From the NCBI GenBank assembly GCA_902535025.1, contig CACARV010000010.1, forward strand, positions 1 to 32,808: a stretch of DNA of 32,808 bases. The letters are read 5' to 3'. The notes under the pieces were generated by a model. The model was not told where the DNA came from and ran no database searches. It worked only from the letters and a program-made list of their open reading frames with translations. Each line of letters opens with the position of its first letter. The stretch's first letter is position 1. Position numbers and translations under genes: made by a program. Below are positions 1 to 8,908 of this stretch, one piece after another. This DNA comes from an uncultured Prochlorococcus sp. Lineage in GTDB: Bacteria; Cyanobacteriota; Cyanobacteriia; PCC-6307; Cyanobiaceae.

Positions 1-192
1 TCGACTCAAATAATGATTCTAATAATGGCTCTAATTGATTCAAAACAAGAGTTAACAGGTTCGAAGGGTCAAAACAATCCTAAAATTAATCTTTCCTTAA
101 AGGAAGATTATATTTTATGTAATCATTGCAAAAGGACAGCATCAAACGGTATCAGATGTTTAGGTATGTGCGTAGCAGATAATGATTACTAA
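1..192 (+). CDS. small Cys-rich conserved hypothetical protein (possibly 5'-truncated; internal ATG at 25 gives 55 aa)
   Basis: Frame 1 is open from base 1 to TAA at 190-192; reads ..MALIDSKQELTGSKGQNNPKINLSLKEDYILCNHCKRTASNGIRCLGMCVADNDY*. CxxC plus CxxxC arrangement. Not in the supplied ORF track. Confidence 0.6.
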   Translation, partial: STQIMILIMALIDSKQELTGSKGQNNPKINLSLKEDYILCNHCKRTASNGIRCLGMCVADNDY

Positions 193-403
193 AATAGTTC
201 AAAGGTTCATAGATAATTATCTGTTTTCAATAATTAATAAATCAATTAATTCTTATTGACCAATAAATATATAAGGTATTATTTTCAGTAATGAAAGAAG
301 ATTATTTTTTAATACATATATTTGGAATTGAAACTTTTAACCATTTATTTCAAATTTAAATTCCTCAAATATTTTATTATGAGATGTTTAAAAAAATTTA
401 AGA

Positions 404-474
404 AGGCGGCACCCAGATTCGAACTGGGGATAAAGGATTTGCAATCCTCTGCCTTACCACTTGGCCATGCCGCC
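404..474 (-). tRNA. tRNA-Cys (GCA)
   Basis: Reverse complement ggcggcatggccaagtggtaaggcagaggattGCAaatcctttatccccagttcgaatctgggtgccgcc folds as a cloverleaf: acceptor ggcggca/tgccgcc, T-loop gttcgaatc, anticodon GCA. Confidence 0.95.
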
Positions 475-519
475 GGTCGTGATTCAAATGAATCTTTTTA
501 TGATCTTAACAGTAAGGCG

Positions 520-1740
520 ATGCATTCTTTATTATTTATATGCAATGGCCATGGAGAAGATGTGATAGCATCTGAGATTATAAAAAGATTACTAAAAAAA
601 AATAAAAATATTGAAGTTTTACCTTTAGTAGGAAATGGAGACGTATTTAATTCAATAAAATCAAAGAATTTTCGTAAAATAGGACATTTAAAAGAGCTTC
701 CTAGTGGAGGTTTTAGTAATCAAAGTCTGAAAGGATTTTTGCTTGATTTGTTTTCAGGATTTTTAATTGATAATTTAAGAAATTTTTTAATTGTAAAAAA
801 AAAGTCAAAACAAAAATGGAAAATTATTGCAGTAGGAGATTTTCTACCATTACTATTTGCATGGAGTTCAGAATGTGATTTTAGTTTTATTGGAACGCCT
901 AAAAGTGACCATACGTGGAGTAGTGGGCCTGGTTGGTCATTTAGTGATTTTTATCATAAGTTGAAGGGTTCTGAGTGGGATCCATGGGAAATGTTTTTAA
1001 TGACATCTCCAAGATGTAAAAATTTAATTGTGAGGGATAAAATTACAGCTAAGAATTTGAATAGAAAAAATATTCATGCAAAATACTTAGGTAATCCAAT
1101 GATGGATTTTGTTAATACAAAAAATAAAAAGATATCTAATATTATTTCTTTCAAAAGGATAATTTTATTAGTTGGGAGTAGGTACCCAGAAGCATTAAAA
1201 AATCTTGATAACTTTCTCGAATGTTTGCAAGATTTTAATTTATCTAAAGATTTGGTAATACTTTTACCTTTGAGCATGAATGCAAATTTGATTAAAATTC
1301 AAAGTTATTTAAAAAAATACGGTTATACAAAACAGAGTAAAGTTCAATTTCTGATTGATGAAGAGTCAGTATGGGAAAAGAATAACAAATACGTGGTAAT
1401 TGGAAAAGGAAAATTTAATTTATGGGCTAGCATGGCAGACGTTGGCTTGTCTAATGCTGGAACTGCTACAGAGCAAATTACAGGTTTAGGAATTCCATCT
1501 CTTTCTCTTCCTGGTTCCGGACCACAATTTACAAAATCATTTGCAAAAAGGCAATCAAGATTATTGGGAGGTAGTGTTTTGGTTTGCAAAAATAAAAAAA
1601 TTCTTTTGAGACGTTTAAATATGCTTTTGAAAGAAAATGTTTACAGGTTAGATCAGGCAAAAATTGGGAAAAAAAGAATGGGTCACTCTGGAGCAAGCAA
1701 AAAGATTGTAGATTCGATAAACTCTCATTTGTTATCTTAG
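520..1740 (+). CDS. lipid-A-disaccharide synthase-related protein (TIGR03492-like, cyanobacterial)
   Basis: Translation from ATG 520 (MHSLLFICNGHGEDVIASEIIKRLL...) with LpxB-like C-terminal GNAGTATEQITGLGIPSLSLPG. The longer ORF from 322 runs antisense through tRNA-Cys, so it is over-extended. Confidence 0.8.
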   Translation: MHSLLFICNGHGEDVIASEIIKRLLKKNKNIEVLPLVGNGDVFNSIKSKNFRKIGHLKELPSGGFSNQSLKGFLLDLFSGFLIDNLRNFLIVKKKSKQKWKIIAVGDFLPLLFAWSSECDFSFIGTPKSDHTWSSGPGWSFSDFYHKLKGSEWDPWEMFLMTSPRCKNLIVRDKITAKNLNRKNIHAKYLGNPMMDFVNTKNKKISNIISFKRIILLVGSRYPEALKNLDNFLECLQDFNLSKDLVILLPLSMNANLIKIQSYLKKYGYTKQSKVQFLIDEESVWEKNNKYVVIGKGKFNLWASMADVGLSNAGTATEQITGLGIPSLSLPGSGPQFTKSFAKRQSRLLGGSVLVCKNKKILLRRLNMLLKENVYRLDQAKIGKKRMGHSGASKKIVDSINSHLLS

Positions 1741-1768
1741 TAAATGGCACTACAGTTTAAAATTATTT

Positions 1769-2035
1769 ATGTATCCAATAAATGATCGGCAATATCTAAA
1801 AATATGTGCAGAGATTGCAAAACTATTGAGTATAAGTTTATCTTCTGCCAAGAAAAAAATAGAAATTGAACTTGCAAAAGAAGGTTCAAAAACTATTCAG
1901 GAAAAAATAAAAGTTGCTCAAAACTTATTAGAAACTTGCAAAAAAAATGAGGGGGATAAATTTAATTCTTCAAGAATATTTGATAAACTCATGGAGACTA
2001 TTAATGATGAAGATAATTTTTTAACTGAAGATTGA
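1769..2035 (+). CDS. conserved hypothetical protein (88 aa)
   Basis: Complete ORF between same-strand and convergent neighbours; no recognised domain. Confidence 0.65.
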   Translation: MYPINDRQYLKICAEIAKLLSISLSSAKKKIEIELAKEGSKTIQEKIKVAQNLLETCKKNEGDKFNSSRIFDKLMETINDEDNFLTED

Positions 2036-2038
2036 TTT

Positions 2039-2674
2039 TTAATGTTCAAATATATTTGAAAATTTTAGTATGTCTAAATCAGCATGAACAGAAACTGTTT
2101 CGAAACATTTTTGAGCTAATTCATATCTATTCTCTCTTTCTAAGATAACTTTTAATTTATGCATAGCTTCAATTAAATATCTAACATCATTTGCTGCATA
2201 ATCTAATTGATCTTTTGTTAAATCTTCGTTGCTACCCCAATCACTGCTTTGTGAACTTTTGTCTAATTCTACACCTAACAACTCATTAATTAAATCTTTT
2301 AAACCGTGCTTATTTGTATAAGTTCTTGCTAACTTACTAGCAATTTTTGTACAAAAAATATTTTTTGTATCAATTTCAAGATTGCATTTTAGAGCTGCAA
2401 TATCAAATCTCGCATAGTGAAATATTTTAGTAATTTTTGCATTTTCAAGAAGTGCTTTTAAATGAGGTGAAGAAGATGTATTAAGCTCGATTTTTATACA
2501 AGATGTTCTTTTAACTTCATTGCATATTTGAACTAAACAAAGGCGGTCTCTTCCATGAATTAATCCCATTGCTTCAGTGTCCACAGCTAAGTAAGCTGAG
2601 CTTTTGTAAAGATTGTATAAATCTGCTGTTAAATCGTTAAGGAGAAAATCAATATTTTTATTTTCAATAGTCAT
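2039..2674 (-). CDS. rnd: ribonuclease D / 3'-5' exonuclease family protein
   Basis: DEDD-type motifs: AVDTEAMGL, IFHYARFDIAAL, LDYAANDVRYLIE. Confidence 0.85.
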   Translation of the reverse strand: MTIENKNIDFLLNDLTADLYNLYKSSAYLAVDTEAMGLIHGRDRLCLVQICNEVKRTSCIKIELNTSSSPHLKALLENAKITKIFHYARFDIAALKCNLEIDTKNIFCTKIASKLARTYTNKHGLKDLINELLGVELDKSSQSSDWGSNEDLTKDQLDYAANDVRYLIEAMHKLKVILERENRYELAQKCFETVSVHADLDILKFSNIFEH

Positions 2675-2835
2675 TTTTTATAAGTATTTAAAGTAATTTA
2701 AGATTAAAAATATAACTTAATATTTTTTTGAATTAAAATTTTTAACTAATAGCACTATTTTACAGAATAAATCTAAAAAATTATAATATGATGTAACTTT
2801 AATTTGTACTCTCGAGTCACTATAAGATTTAATTA

Positions 2836-3393
2836 ATGTCTTATTACTTAAATTCAACATTACTGCTGACAATTCTTCTTGCTATAGGATTATTTTTTTT
2901 TCTTAGAGCTTCAAGTAAAGATAGAACAACTATTGTTGAGATTTCATCTTCTCAAGAGCCAGTTCAGGTTTTAAATGGATTATATGAATGGCTTAATCTA
3001 AGGGGATGGAAGCAAACGGGAGGAGATTTTGAACAAAGAATTTTAATTTTTAAAGGACAAGTTATTTCTAGTATTTATTTGGCAACCTTTTTAGGTTTTC
3101 TTGGCGGTTTTGGATCTTGCGCTTTGGGATTAGTAATTATTCAATTATATCCTGAATTAGGTTGGTGGCCTATTTTTTTAGGATTAATTGGCGGCCCTTC
3201 ATCAGGCATTATTTACTTTAAAAAATCAGCAAGAGAGGAGAAATTTGAATTAAGATTGATTAATGAAAATAATAATGATTCAACTTTAATGAGATTAAGA
3301 GCGCATAGGGATGAATTAATTTCTTTAGAAAATGAACTTGGAGAAAAACTTCAATTAAAAAGCGACGGTTCATTATTTAAAACTCCTATTTAA
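2836..3393 (+). CDS. conserved cyanobacterial membrane protein, possibly related to cofactor assembly of complex C (CCB) proteins
   Basis: N-terminal TM segment plus a central TM pair (FLGFLGGFGSCALGLVIIQLYPELGWWPIFLGLIGGPSSGIIYF). Family assignment is from memory and tentative. Confidence 0.5.
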   Translation: MSYYLNSTLLLTILLAIGLFFFLRASSKDRTTIVEISSSQEPVQVLNGLYEWLNLRGWKQTGGDFEQRILIFKGQVISSIYLATFLGFLGGFGSCALGLVIIQLYPELGWWPIFLGLIGGPSSGIIYFKKSAREEKFELRLINENNNDSTLMRLRAHRDELISLENELGEKLQLKSDGSLFKTPI

Positions 3394-3421
3394 AATAAGT
3401 AAAAAAGTTGTTCGATAATTT

Positions 3422-4450
3422 TTAATCAAAGATATTATTCTCCATACAAAATTTTTCTAAATTTTTATCATTTAACCAATCTTGGGGCTTTGTGAAAATT
3501 GATGTTAGAAATTCTTCTCTAGAACCCTTTTCAGTTTTATATCCATATTCCCATCTGGCTAAAGGCGGTAATGACATTAATATTGATTCGGTTCTACCGT
3601 TTGTTTGTAATCCAAAAATCGTACCTCTATCCCAAACTAAATTGAATTCGACATATCTGCCCCTTCGATATAGCTGGAATTCTCTTTCCTTCGATGTATA
3701 TGTTTGAGAAGCTCTGTTTTCAACAATTGGCAAATATGAAGGGAGGAATGCCTGCCCACACTTTTCTGCTAAAGAAAATAAATTATCCCAATCTAAACCA
3801 GATTTACCAATATTTTGTGAAGCTTTTGACGCCTCTCCGTTTTGATTATTTCCTTTATAAATATTATCTGAACCATCTTGATAGTCATAAAAAATACCTC
3901 CTATGCCTCTAGATTCATTTCTATGCTTTAAGAAGAAATACTCATCACACCATGGTTTGAAAACTTTATGCAAATCTTTATCTACTTCCTCACAAGCTTT
4001 TTTATGCTCTTTATGAAAATTTCTCACATCAGAAAGATAAGGATAAAAAGGGGTTAAGTCTGCACCTCCTCCAAACCACCAAACAGGACCAGCTTCGAAA
4101 TACCGATAATTAAGATGAACTGTAGGAACATAGGGATTCTTAGGGTGCAACACCATAGAAGTCCCTGTCGCAAACCATTCATGTCCTTTTGCATCTGGTC
4201 TCTGAGAGATTATTGATTGAGGCAATTCTTTCCCCCGTACTTCAGAGAAATTAACTCCAGCTTGCTCAAAAATAGAACCGTTTTTCAATACTCTTGATCT
4301 TCCCCCGCCACCTTCCATTCTTATCCATGATTCTTCGATGAATTTTCCTTTACCATCTACATTTTCAAGACCTTCACAAATTTTGTCTTGTAGAGTTAAT
4401 AAGAGATTTTTAGTTTTTTCTCTCGAGTTTTTAGGAGGTTCTTTGAACAT
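3422..4450 (-). CDS. hemF: oxygen-dependent coproporphyrinogen III oxidase
   Basis: Motifs [72 protein letters not shown]. Confidence 0.97.
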   Translation of the reverse strand: MFKEPPKNSREKTKNLLLTLQDKICEGLENVDGKGKFIEESWIRMEGGGGRSRVLKNGSIFEQAGVNFSEVRGKELPQSIISQRPDAKGHEWFATGTSMVLHPKNPYVPTVHLNYRYFEAGPVWWFGGGADLTPFYPYLSDVRNFHKEHKKACEEVDKDLHKVFKPWCDEYFFLKHRNESRGIGGIFYDYQDGSDNIYKGNNQNGEASKASQNIGKSGLDWDNLFSLAEKCGQAFLPSYLPIVENRASQTYTSKEREFQLYRRGRYVEFNLVWDRGTIFGLQTNGRTESILMSLPPLARWEYGYKTEKGSREEFLTSIFTKPQDWLNDKNLEKFCMENNIFD

Positions 4451-4519
4451 GTATAAAGTAAATCTTGAAGAAATAATTTTTTTGGTTAATTATGAGTTTC
4501 CCTTTATAATTTCTCTTAA

Positions 4520-4587
4520 GGGGTGCTTATTTCCTATTATTTGATAGTTCGACATAGTTCTTAACCTTTTAAACTGTCGACTACCCC
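4520..4587. repeat. nested inverted repeat between hemF and mrp
   Basis: Outer GGGGT (4520-4524)/ACCCC (4583-4587); inner TAGTTCGACA (4545-4554)/TGTCGACTA (4575-4583) with one bulged base. Confidence 0.6.
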
Positions 4588-4608
4588 GTCAAAATATTTA
4601 AAAATTTA

Positions 4609-5676
4609 ATGACCACAATAGAAGATGCGAAGTTTGCTTTACAGAATGTTTTAGATGCTGGATCAAAAAAAAATGTAATTGAGTTAGATTGGATTAAAAA
4701 CGTAAGAGTAATAATTCCAAGGGTAATAGTAACATTATCATTACCATCATTCGCAAATTCTCAGAGAGATACAATTGTAAAAGAGGTTCGCCAAATATTG
4801 CTGGATTTTGAAGATATTGATGATGTTCAAATAGAGATAGATAATAATCCTGCTAAAACAGAATCTAATACTGAAAGTACTGGTCCTGAATTACAAGATA
4901 TTAAGGGTATTCGGCATATTATTGCTGTTAGCAGTGGTAAAGGTGGAGTTGGGAAAAGTACGATAGCAGTAAACCTTGCTTGTTCTTTAGCTAAATTAGG
5001 ATTAAAAACTGGTTTGCTGGATGCAGATATCTATGGACCTAATACGCCATCAATGATGGGAGTCGCTGAACAGAACCCAAAGGTTACAGAAGGTAGTGGT
5101 AATGATCAAAGGTTAATTCCAATAAATAAATATGGAATTTCCATAGTATCAATGGGTTTTCTTATAGAAGAAGGTCAACCAGTTATATGGAGAGGACCAA
5201 TGCTAAATAGTATTATCCGTCAATTTCTTTACCAAGTTGAATGGAACAATCTTGATTTTTTGGTTATTGATTTACCTCCAGGAACAGGAGATGCTCAAAT
5301 TTCCTTATCTCAATCTGTTCCAATTTCTGGAGCTATTATCGTTACTACTCCACAACAGGTATCTTTGCAAGATGCAAGGCGGGGATTAGCAATGTTTAAA
5401 CAACTTGGAGTTCCTTTATTGGGAATTGTAGAAAATATGTCAGTATTTATTCCACCAGATATGCCTACCAAAAAATATGAAATTTTTGGTAAAGGCGGCG
5501 GACAAATCTTAGCTAAAGAAAGTGATTTACCATTATTAGCTCAAATCCCCATAGAAATACCGCTTGTTAATGAAAGTAATAAAGGAATACCAATCTCAAT
5601 AAGTCATCCAAATAAAGAAAGTTCAATGAAATTCGGTAATTTAGCGCAATTAATTAAAAATAAATTTGCTGATTGA
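4609..5676 (+). CDS. Mrp/NBP35/ApbC-family Fe-S cluster carrier ATPase
   Basis: N-terminal MIP18-like domain followed by P-loop SSGKGGVGKSTIAVNLA, DADIYGPNTPSMMG and VIDLPPGTGDAQISL. Confidence 0.93.
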   Translation: MTTIEDAKFALQNVLDAGSKKNVIELDWIKNVRVIIPRVIVTLSLPSFANSQRDTIVKEVRQILLDFEDIDDVQIEIDNNPAKTESNTESTGPELQDIKGIRHIIAVSSGKGGVGKSTIAVNLACSLAKLGLKTGLLDADIYGPNTPSMMGVAEQNPKVTEGSGNDQRLIPINKYGISIVSMGFLIEEGQPVIWRGPMLNSIIRQFLYQVEWNNLDFLVIDLPPGTGDAQISLSQSVPISGAIIVTTPQQVSLQDARRGLAMFKQLGVPLLGIVENMSVFIPPDMPTKKYEIFGKGGGQILAKESDLPLLAQIPIEIPLVNESNKGIPISISHPNKESSMKFGNLAQLIKNKFAD

Positions 5677-5682
5677 TAATTG

Positions 5683-6951
5683 ATGTTTAGGGGAATTTCA
5701 TTATTCAAAAAGAGGGGATTTTTTCAAAAAAAAGACAATATTAGTAGAAGATTGTTATTGTCTCCACTACTTTTGATTCCCTTGTTTTTAGTAATTATTT
5801 CGGGTTTTTTAATAAAAAGTATTCAGGATGATTTTTTAGTATCGAATTATTTGAGTCACATCTTTACAGGTTTTATAGGTTATTTCTTGGCATTTTTTAT
5901 TTCTTATATACCTTTAGAAAGAGTTAGAAAGTATTTAATTCCATTCTATTTGTCCACTTTAATATCCTTGTTTCTAATTTATTTTTTTGGAATCTCAGTT
6001 TCTGGAGCTCAAAGATGGCTAAACTTGGGCATCTTTTCTTTTCAGCCATCAGAAGTGGCTAAACTGAGTACTGTATTAACTCTTGCTTTAGTGCTCGACA
6101 AAAAAATAATTTTAACAATAAGAGATTTAGTATTGCCATTATTAGTAGTGGTTATTCCTTGGTTATTAATTTTCTTTCAACCCGATTTAGGAACCTCTTT
6201 AGTTCTAATAGTTTTGACAAGTGTGATGCTATATTGGTCGCAAATGCCAATAGAATGGATCTTAATATTAGCGTTTTGTATTGTTACTTCAATATTATAT
6301 TTAACCTTACCAACTCTTCTTATTTTCTGGATTCCAGTTATGGGATATCTTGCCTATAGATCTTCGAAAAAGAAAATTATTTTTTCTGCGCTCGCTATTT
6401 CGTTCCATTTATTAGTGGCAAAATTGACGCCAATTTTATGGCAATATGGTTTAAAAGAATATCAAAAAGATAGATTAGTTTTATTTTTAGATCCAAATAG
6501 AGATCCATTAGGTGGTGGATATCATTTAATACAGAGTCAAATTGCTATTGGTTCTGGAGGATTATTTGGTTCTGGTTTGTTTCAAGGTAAGCTGACTAAT
6601 TTGCAATTTATTCCAGAACAACATACTGATTTTATATTCAGTGCTTTAGGCGAAGAATTAGGTTTTGTTGGTTGCATAATAGTTCTATTTTTGTTCTTTT
6701 TTTTGATTAAAAAACTTATTAATACTGCAATAATTGCTAGGACTAACTTTGAATCTCTAATTGTTATTGGAATAGCTTCAACTTTTTTATTTCAAATAAT
6801 TATTAACTTATTTATGACTATTGGATTAGGACCAGTTACTGGAATTCCCCTTCCCTTTATGAGCTATGGTCGAACGTCATTGGTGACTAATTTTATATCT
6901 ATTGGATTTGTTTTATCTATATTGAAACGTTCTAGATCACTGAGAGGTTGA
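5683..6951 (+). CDS. rodA: rod shape-determining protein RodA (SEDS family)
   Basis: Polytopic protein with SEDS signatures: GAQRWLNLGIFSFQPSE, FIPEQHTDFIFSALGEELGF, GIPLPFMSYGRTSL. Confidence 0.93.
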   Translation: MFRGISLFKKRGFFQKKDNISRRLLLSPLLLIPLFLVIISGFLIKSIQDDFLVSNYLSHIFTGFIGYFLAFFISYIPLERVRKYLIPFYLSTLISLFLIYFFGISVSGAQRWLNLGIFSFQPSEVAKLSTVLTLALVLDKKIILTIRDLVLPLLVVVIPWLLIFFQPDLGTSLVLIVLTSVMLYWSQMPIEWILILAFCIVTSILYLTLPTLLIFWIPVMGYLAYRSSKKKIIFSALAISFHLLVAKLTPILWQYGLKEYQKDRLVLFLDPNRDPLGGGYHLIQSQIAIGSGGLFGSGLFQGKLTNLQFIPEQHTDFIFSALGEELGFVGCIIVLFLFFFLIKKLINTAIIARTNFESLIVIGIASTFLFQIIINLFMTIGLGPVTGIPLPFMSYGRTSLVTNFISIGFVLSILKRSRSLRG

Positions 6952-8315
6952 TGAAATCAAAAATAACTATAAAAAAAATTCAAGGACTTTTAATTAAAGG
7001 ATTTCAAACTATATATGTGGATGATGATACATCCAGAAGAATGTGGTGGGCTTCTTTAGAAGTTATTCAAAAAGATTTCCTATCGCAGAATTATAAACAT
7101 GGGGGAATTTGGGTTGGTTCGCCTTTGCCTGCTTTTAATGATAAAAAATTTTTAAATCAATTTCAAGGATGGCTTTGGTCTCCTGAGGGGTTTCCATACT
7201 TTCAAAAAGAGAATGCAGGTTTTTTACCAGTCAATAATCCAGATAAAATAAAAAAAGATTTCGATTTAGTTAGTAATTATAAAGTCTTAAATCTTTGTCA
7301 AGAAGATGGTTATGAACCTTTTTTGATGATAATCACCCCAAATTTTCAATGCATATTATCAATTGTAGGAGAAAAAGATAAGAAAATTCTATTAATGAAG
7401 TGTGATGAAGAAAGTCTAAAACTTTCAATTGAATTAATGCATGCAAAATTAAATCAAGAAAATTATGAGGAAGGAGTAAAATTCCGGAATGCAATCAGTA
7501 ATTTAGGTAACCTTAATATTAATAATCAATTTGAAAAATTATTTTGGCCAATATTATCGGCAAAATTAGCAAATAATTCGTCAAACCATAACATAAAGAA
7601 TTCTGTAAACAACCATGAAAAAAATGTCCAAATAACTGAAGCAAAATTATTACGTGCAATATCTCATGAAGTAAGAACGCCTTTGGCAACAATAAGAACC
7701 CTAATAAGTTCTACTTTAAAAAAATATAAGATGGACGAATCAATGAAAAATCGTTTAATTCAAATAGATAATGAATGTAATGAACAAATTGATAGGTTTG
7801 GTTTAATTTTTAATGCAGCAGAATTAGTAAGTAATGAAGTTCCGTCATTAAATAACTTGGCAAAAATTAATTTAGCCGAAATTTTTAAAAAGCTCTCTCC
7901 TTTATGGAATAAACAATTAAATCGACGTGGGATTTCTTTAAAGATTGATATTCCTAAACAACTTCCGCAAATTTTGAGTGATTCTGAAAAATTGGAATTA
8001 ATGTTAAGTGGATTAATTGATAAAAACACTAGAGGATTAAAGGAAGGTAGTACATTAATTTTAGAATTAAGACCAGCTGGTCAAAAACTTAAACTTCAAC
8101 TAAAAGTACAAAAATTAGAGAAAAATCAAAAAGAAATTATGAAAAAAGATAACGGTTCTGATATTGGACCTGTTTTAAATTGGAATCCTCAAACTGGTAG
8201 TTTACAACTTAGTCAAAATGCTACTCAAAAGTTGTTAGCTAGTTTAGGAGGACATGTCACACAAAGGCGTGATACAGGTTTAACAGTATTTTTTCCCATT
8301 TCAGATTCAAAATAA
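6951..8315 (+). CDS. sensor histidine kinase-like protein with degenerate ATPase domain
   Basis: H-box ISHEVRTPLATIRTLI; C-terminal residual HATPase-like segment (LGGHVTQRRDTGLTVFFPI). ATG 6951 overlaps the rodA TGA (TGATG). Confidence 0.8.
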   Translation: MKSKITIKKIQGLLIKGFQTIYVDDDTSRRMWWASLEVIQKDFLSQNYKHGGIWVGSPLPAFNDKKFLNQFQGWLWSPEGFPYFQKENAGFLPVNNPDKIKKDFDLVSNYKVLNLCQEDGYEPFLMIITPNFQCILSIVGEKDKKILLMKCDEESLKLSIELMHAKLNQENYEEGVKFRNAISNLGNLNINNQFEKLFWPILSAKLANNSSNHNIKNSVNNHEKNVQITEAKLLRAISHEVRTPLATIRTLISSTLKKYKMDESMKNRLIQIDNECNEQIDRFGLIFNAAELVSNEVPSLNNLAKINLAEIFKKLSPLWNKQLNRRGISLKIDIPKQLPQILSDSEKLELMLSGLIDKNTRGLKEGSTLILELRPAGQKLKLQLKVQKLEKNQKEIMKKDNGSDIGPVLNWNPQTGSLQLSQNATQKLLASLGGHVTQRRDTGLTVFFPISDSK

Positions 8316-8382
8316 AATGAAAAACAAGTTTTCCATATATTAAATAATGTAGAAAATTTCCTGTAAATTTTGAATTTTGTAA

Positions 8383-8405
8383 AATATGAATGCTAATTTC
8401 ATATT
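8383..8405. repeat. 8-bp perfect inverted repeat (AATATGAA-N7-TTCATATT) in the psaD leader
   Basis: Direct reading; ends 21 nt before the psaD ATG. Confidence 0.85.
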
Positions 8406-8426
8406 ATAAATAACTCAAATTCAAGG

Positions 8427-8849
8427 ATGACTGAAACTTTAGTTGGTCAATTTCCAAAGCATATAGGAAGTACTGGGGGTTTATTAAACTCAGCAGAAAC
8501 CGAAGAAAAATATGCAATCGTGTGGAAAAGTTCAAAGGAACAAGCGTTTGAATTGCCCACCGGTGGAGCGGCAATTATGCATGAAGGTGATAATTTAATG
8601 TACTTTGCAAGAAAAGAACAATGCCTTGCTTTAGGGACACAATTAAGAGCATTCAAACCAAGAATTGAAGATTTTAAAATCTACCGAATTTTCCCAGGTG
8701 GTGACATTGAATTTTTGCACCCAAAAGATGGTGTTTTCTCTGAAAAAGTAAATGAAGGCAGAGAAAAAGTAGGTCATAATCCCAGAAGAATAGGTGAGAA
8801 TCCTAATCCAGCTGGTTTGAAATTTACAACTAAGAATACTTTTGATTAA
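8427..8849 (+). CDS. psaD: photosystem I reaction center subunit II
   Basis: Characteristic [58 protein letters not shown]...[16 protein letters not shown]. Confidence 0.98.
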   Translation: MTETLVGQFPKHIGSTGGLLNSAETEEKYAIVWKSSKEQAFELPTGGAAIMHEGDNLMYFARKEQCLALGTQLRAFKPRIEDFKIYRIFPGGDIEFLHPKDGVFSEKVNEGREKVGHNPRRIGENPNPAGLKFTTKNTFD

Positions 8850-8908
8850 CTTCTTTAAAGTTGATATAAAAGAAGAAAATAATTATACTTTGGGTTGGTG
8901 TTATTAAG

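Noticed and set aside
1074-1750. Minus-strand ORFs at 1074-1277, 1344-1589 and 1529-1750
   Set aside because: Antisense to the TIGR03492-like CDS, overlapping each other, no recognisable domains; chance open frames.
2805-2822. TGTACTCTCGAGTCAC as a second LexA box upstream of 2836
   Set aside because: Only one half-site (GTAC) matches; the other arm (GAGTCA) breaks the palindrome.
3492-4544. Plus-strand ORFs at 3492-3707, 3694-3912 and 4338-4544
   Set aside because: Antisense to the well-supported hemF gene; no domain support.
8850-8875. CTTCTTT-N12-AAAGAAG as a psaD terminator
   Set aside because: AT-rich 7-bp stem with a 12-nt loop and no downstream U-tract on the plus strand; compatible with chance in AT-rich DNA.
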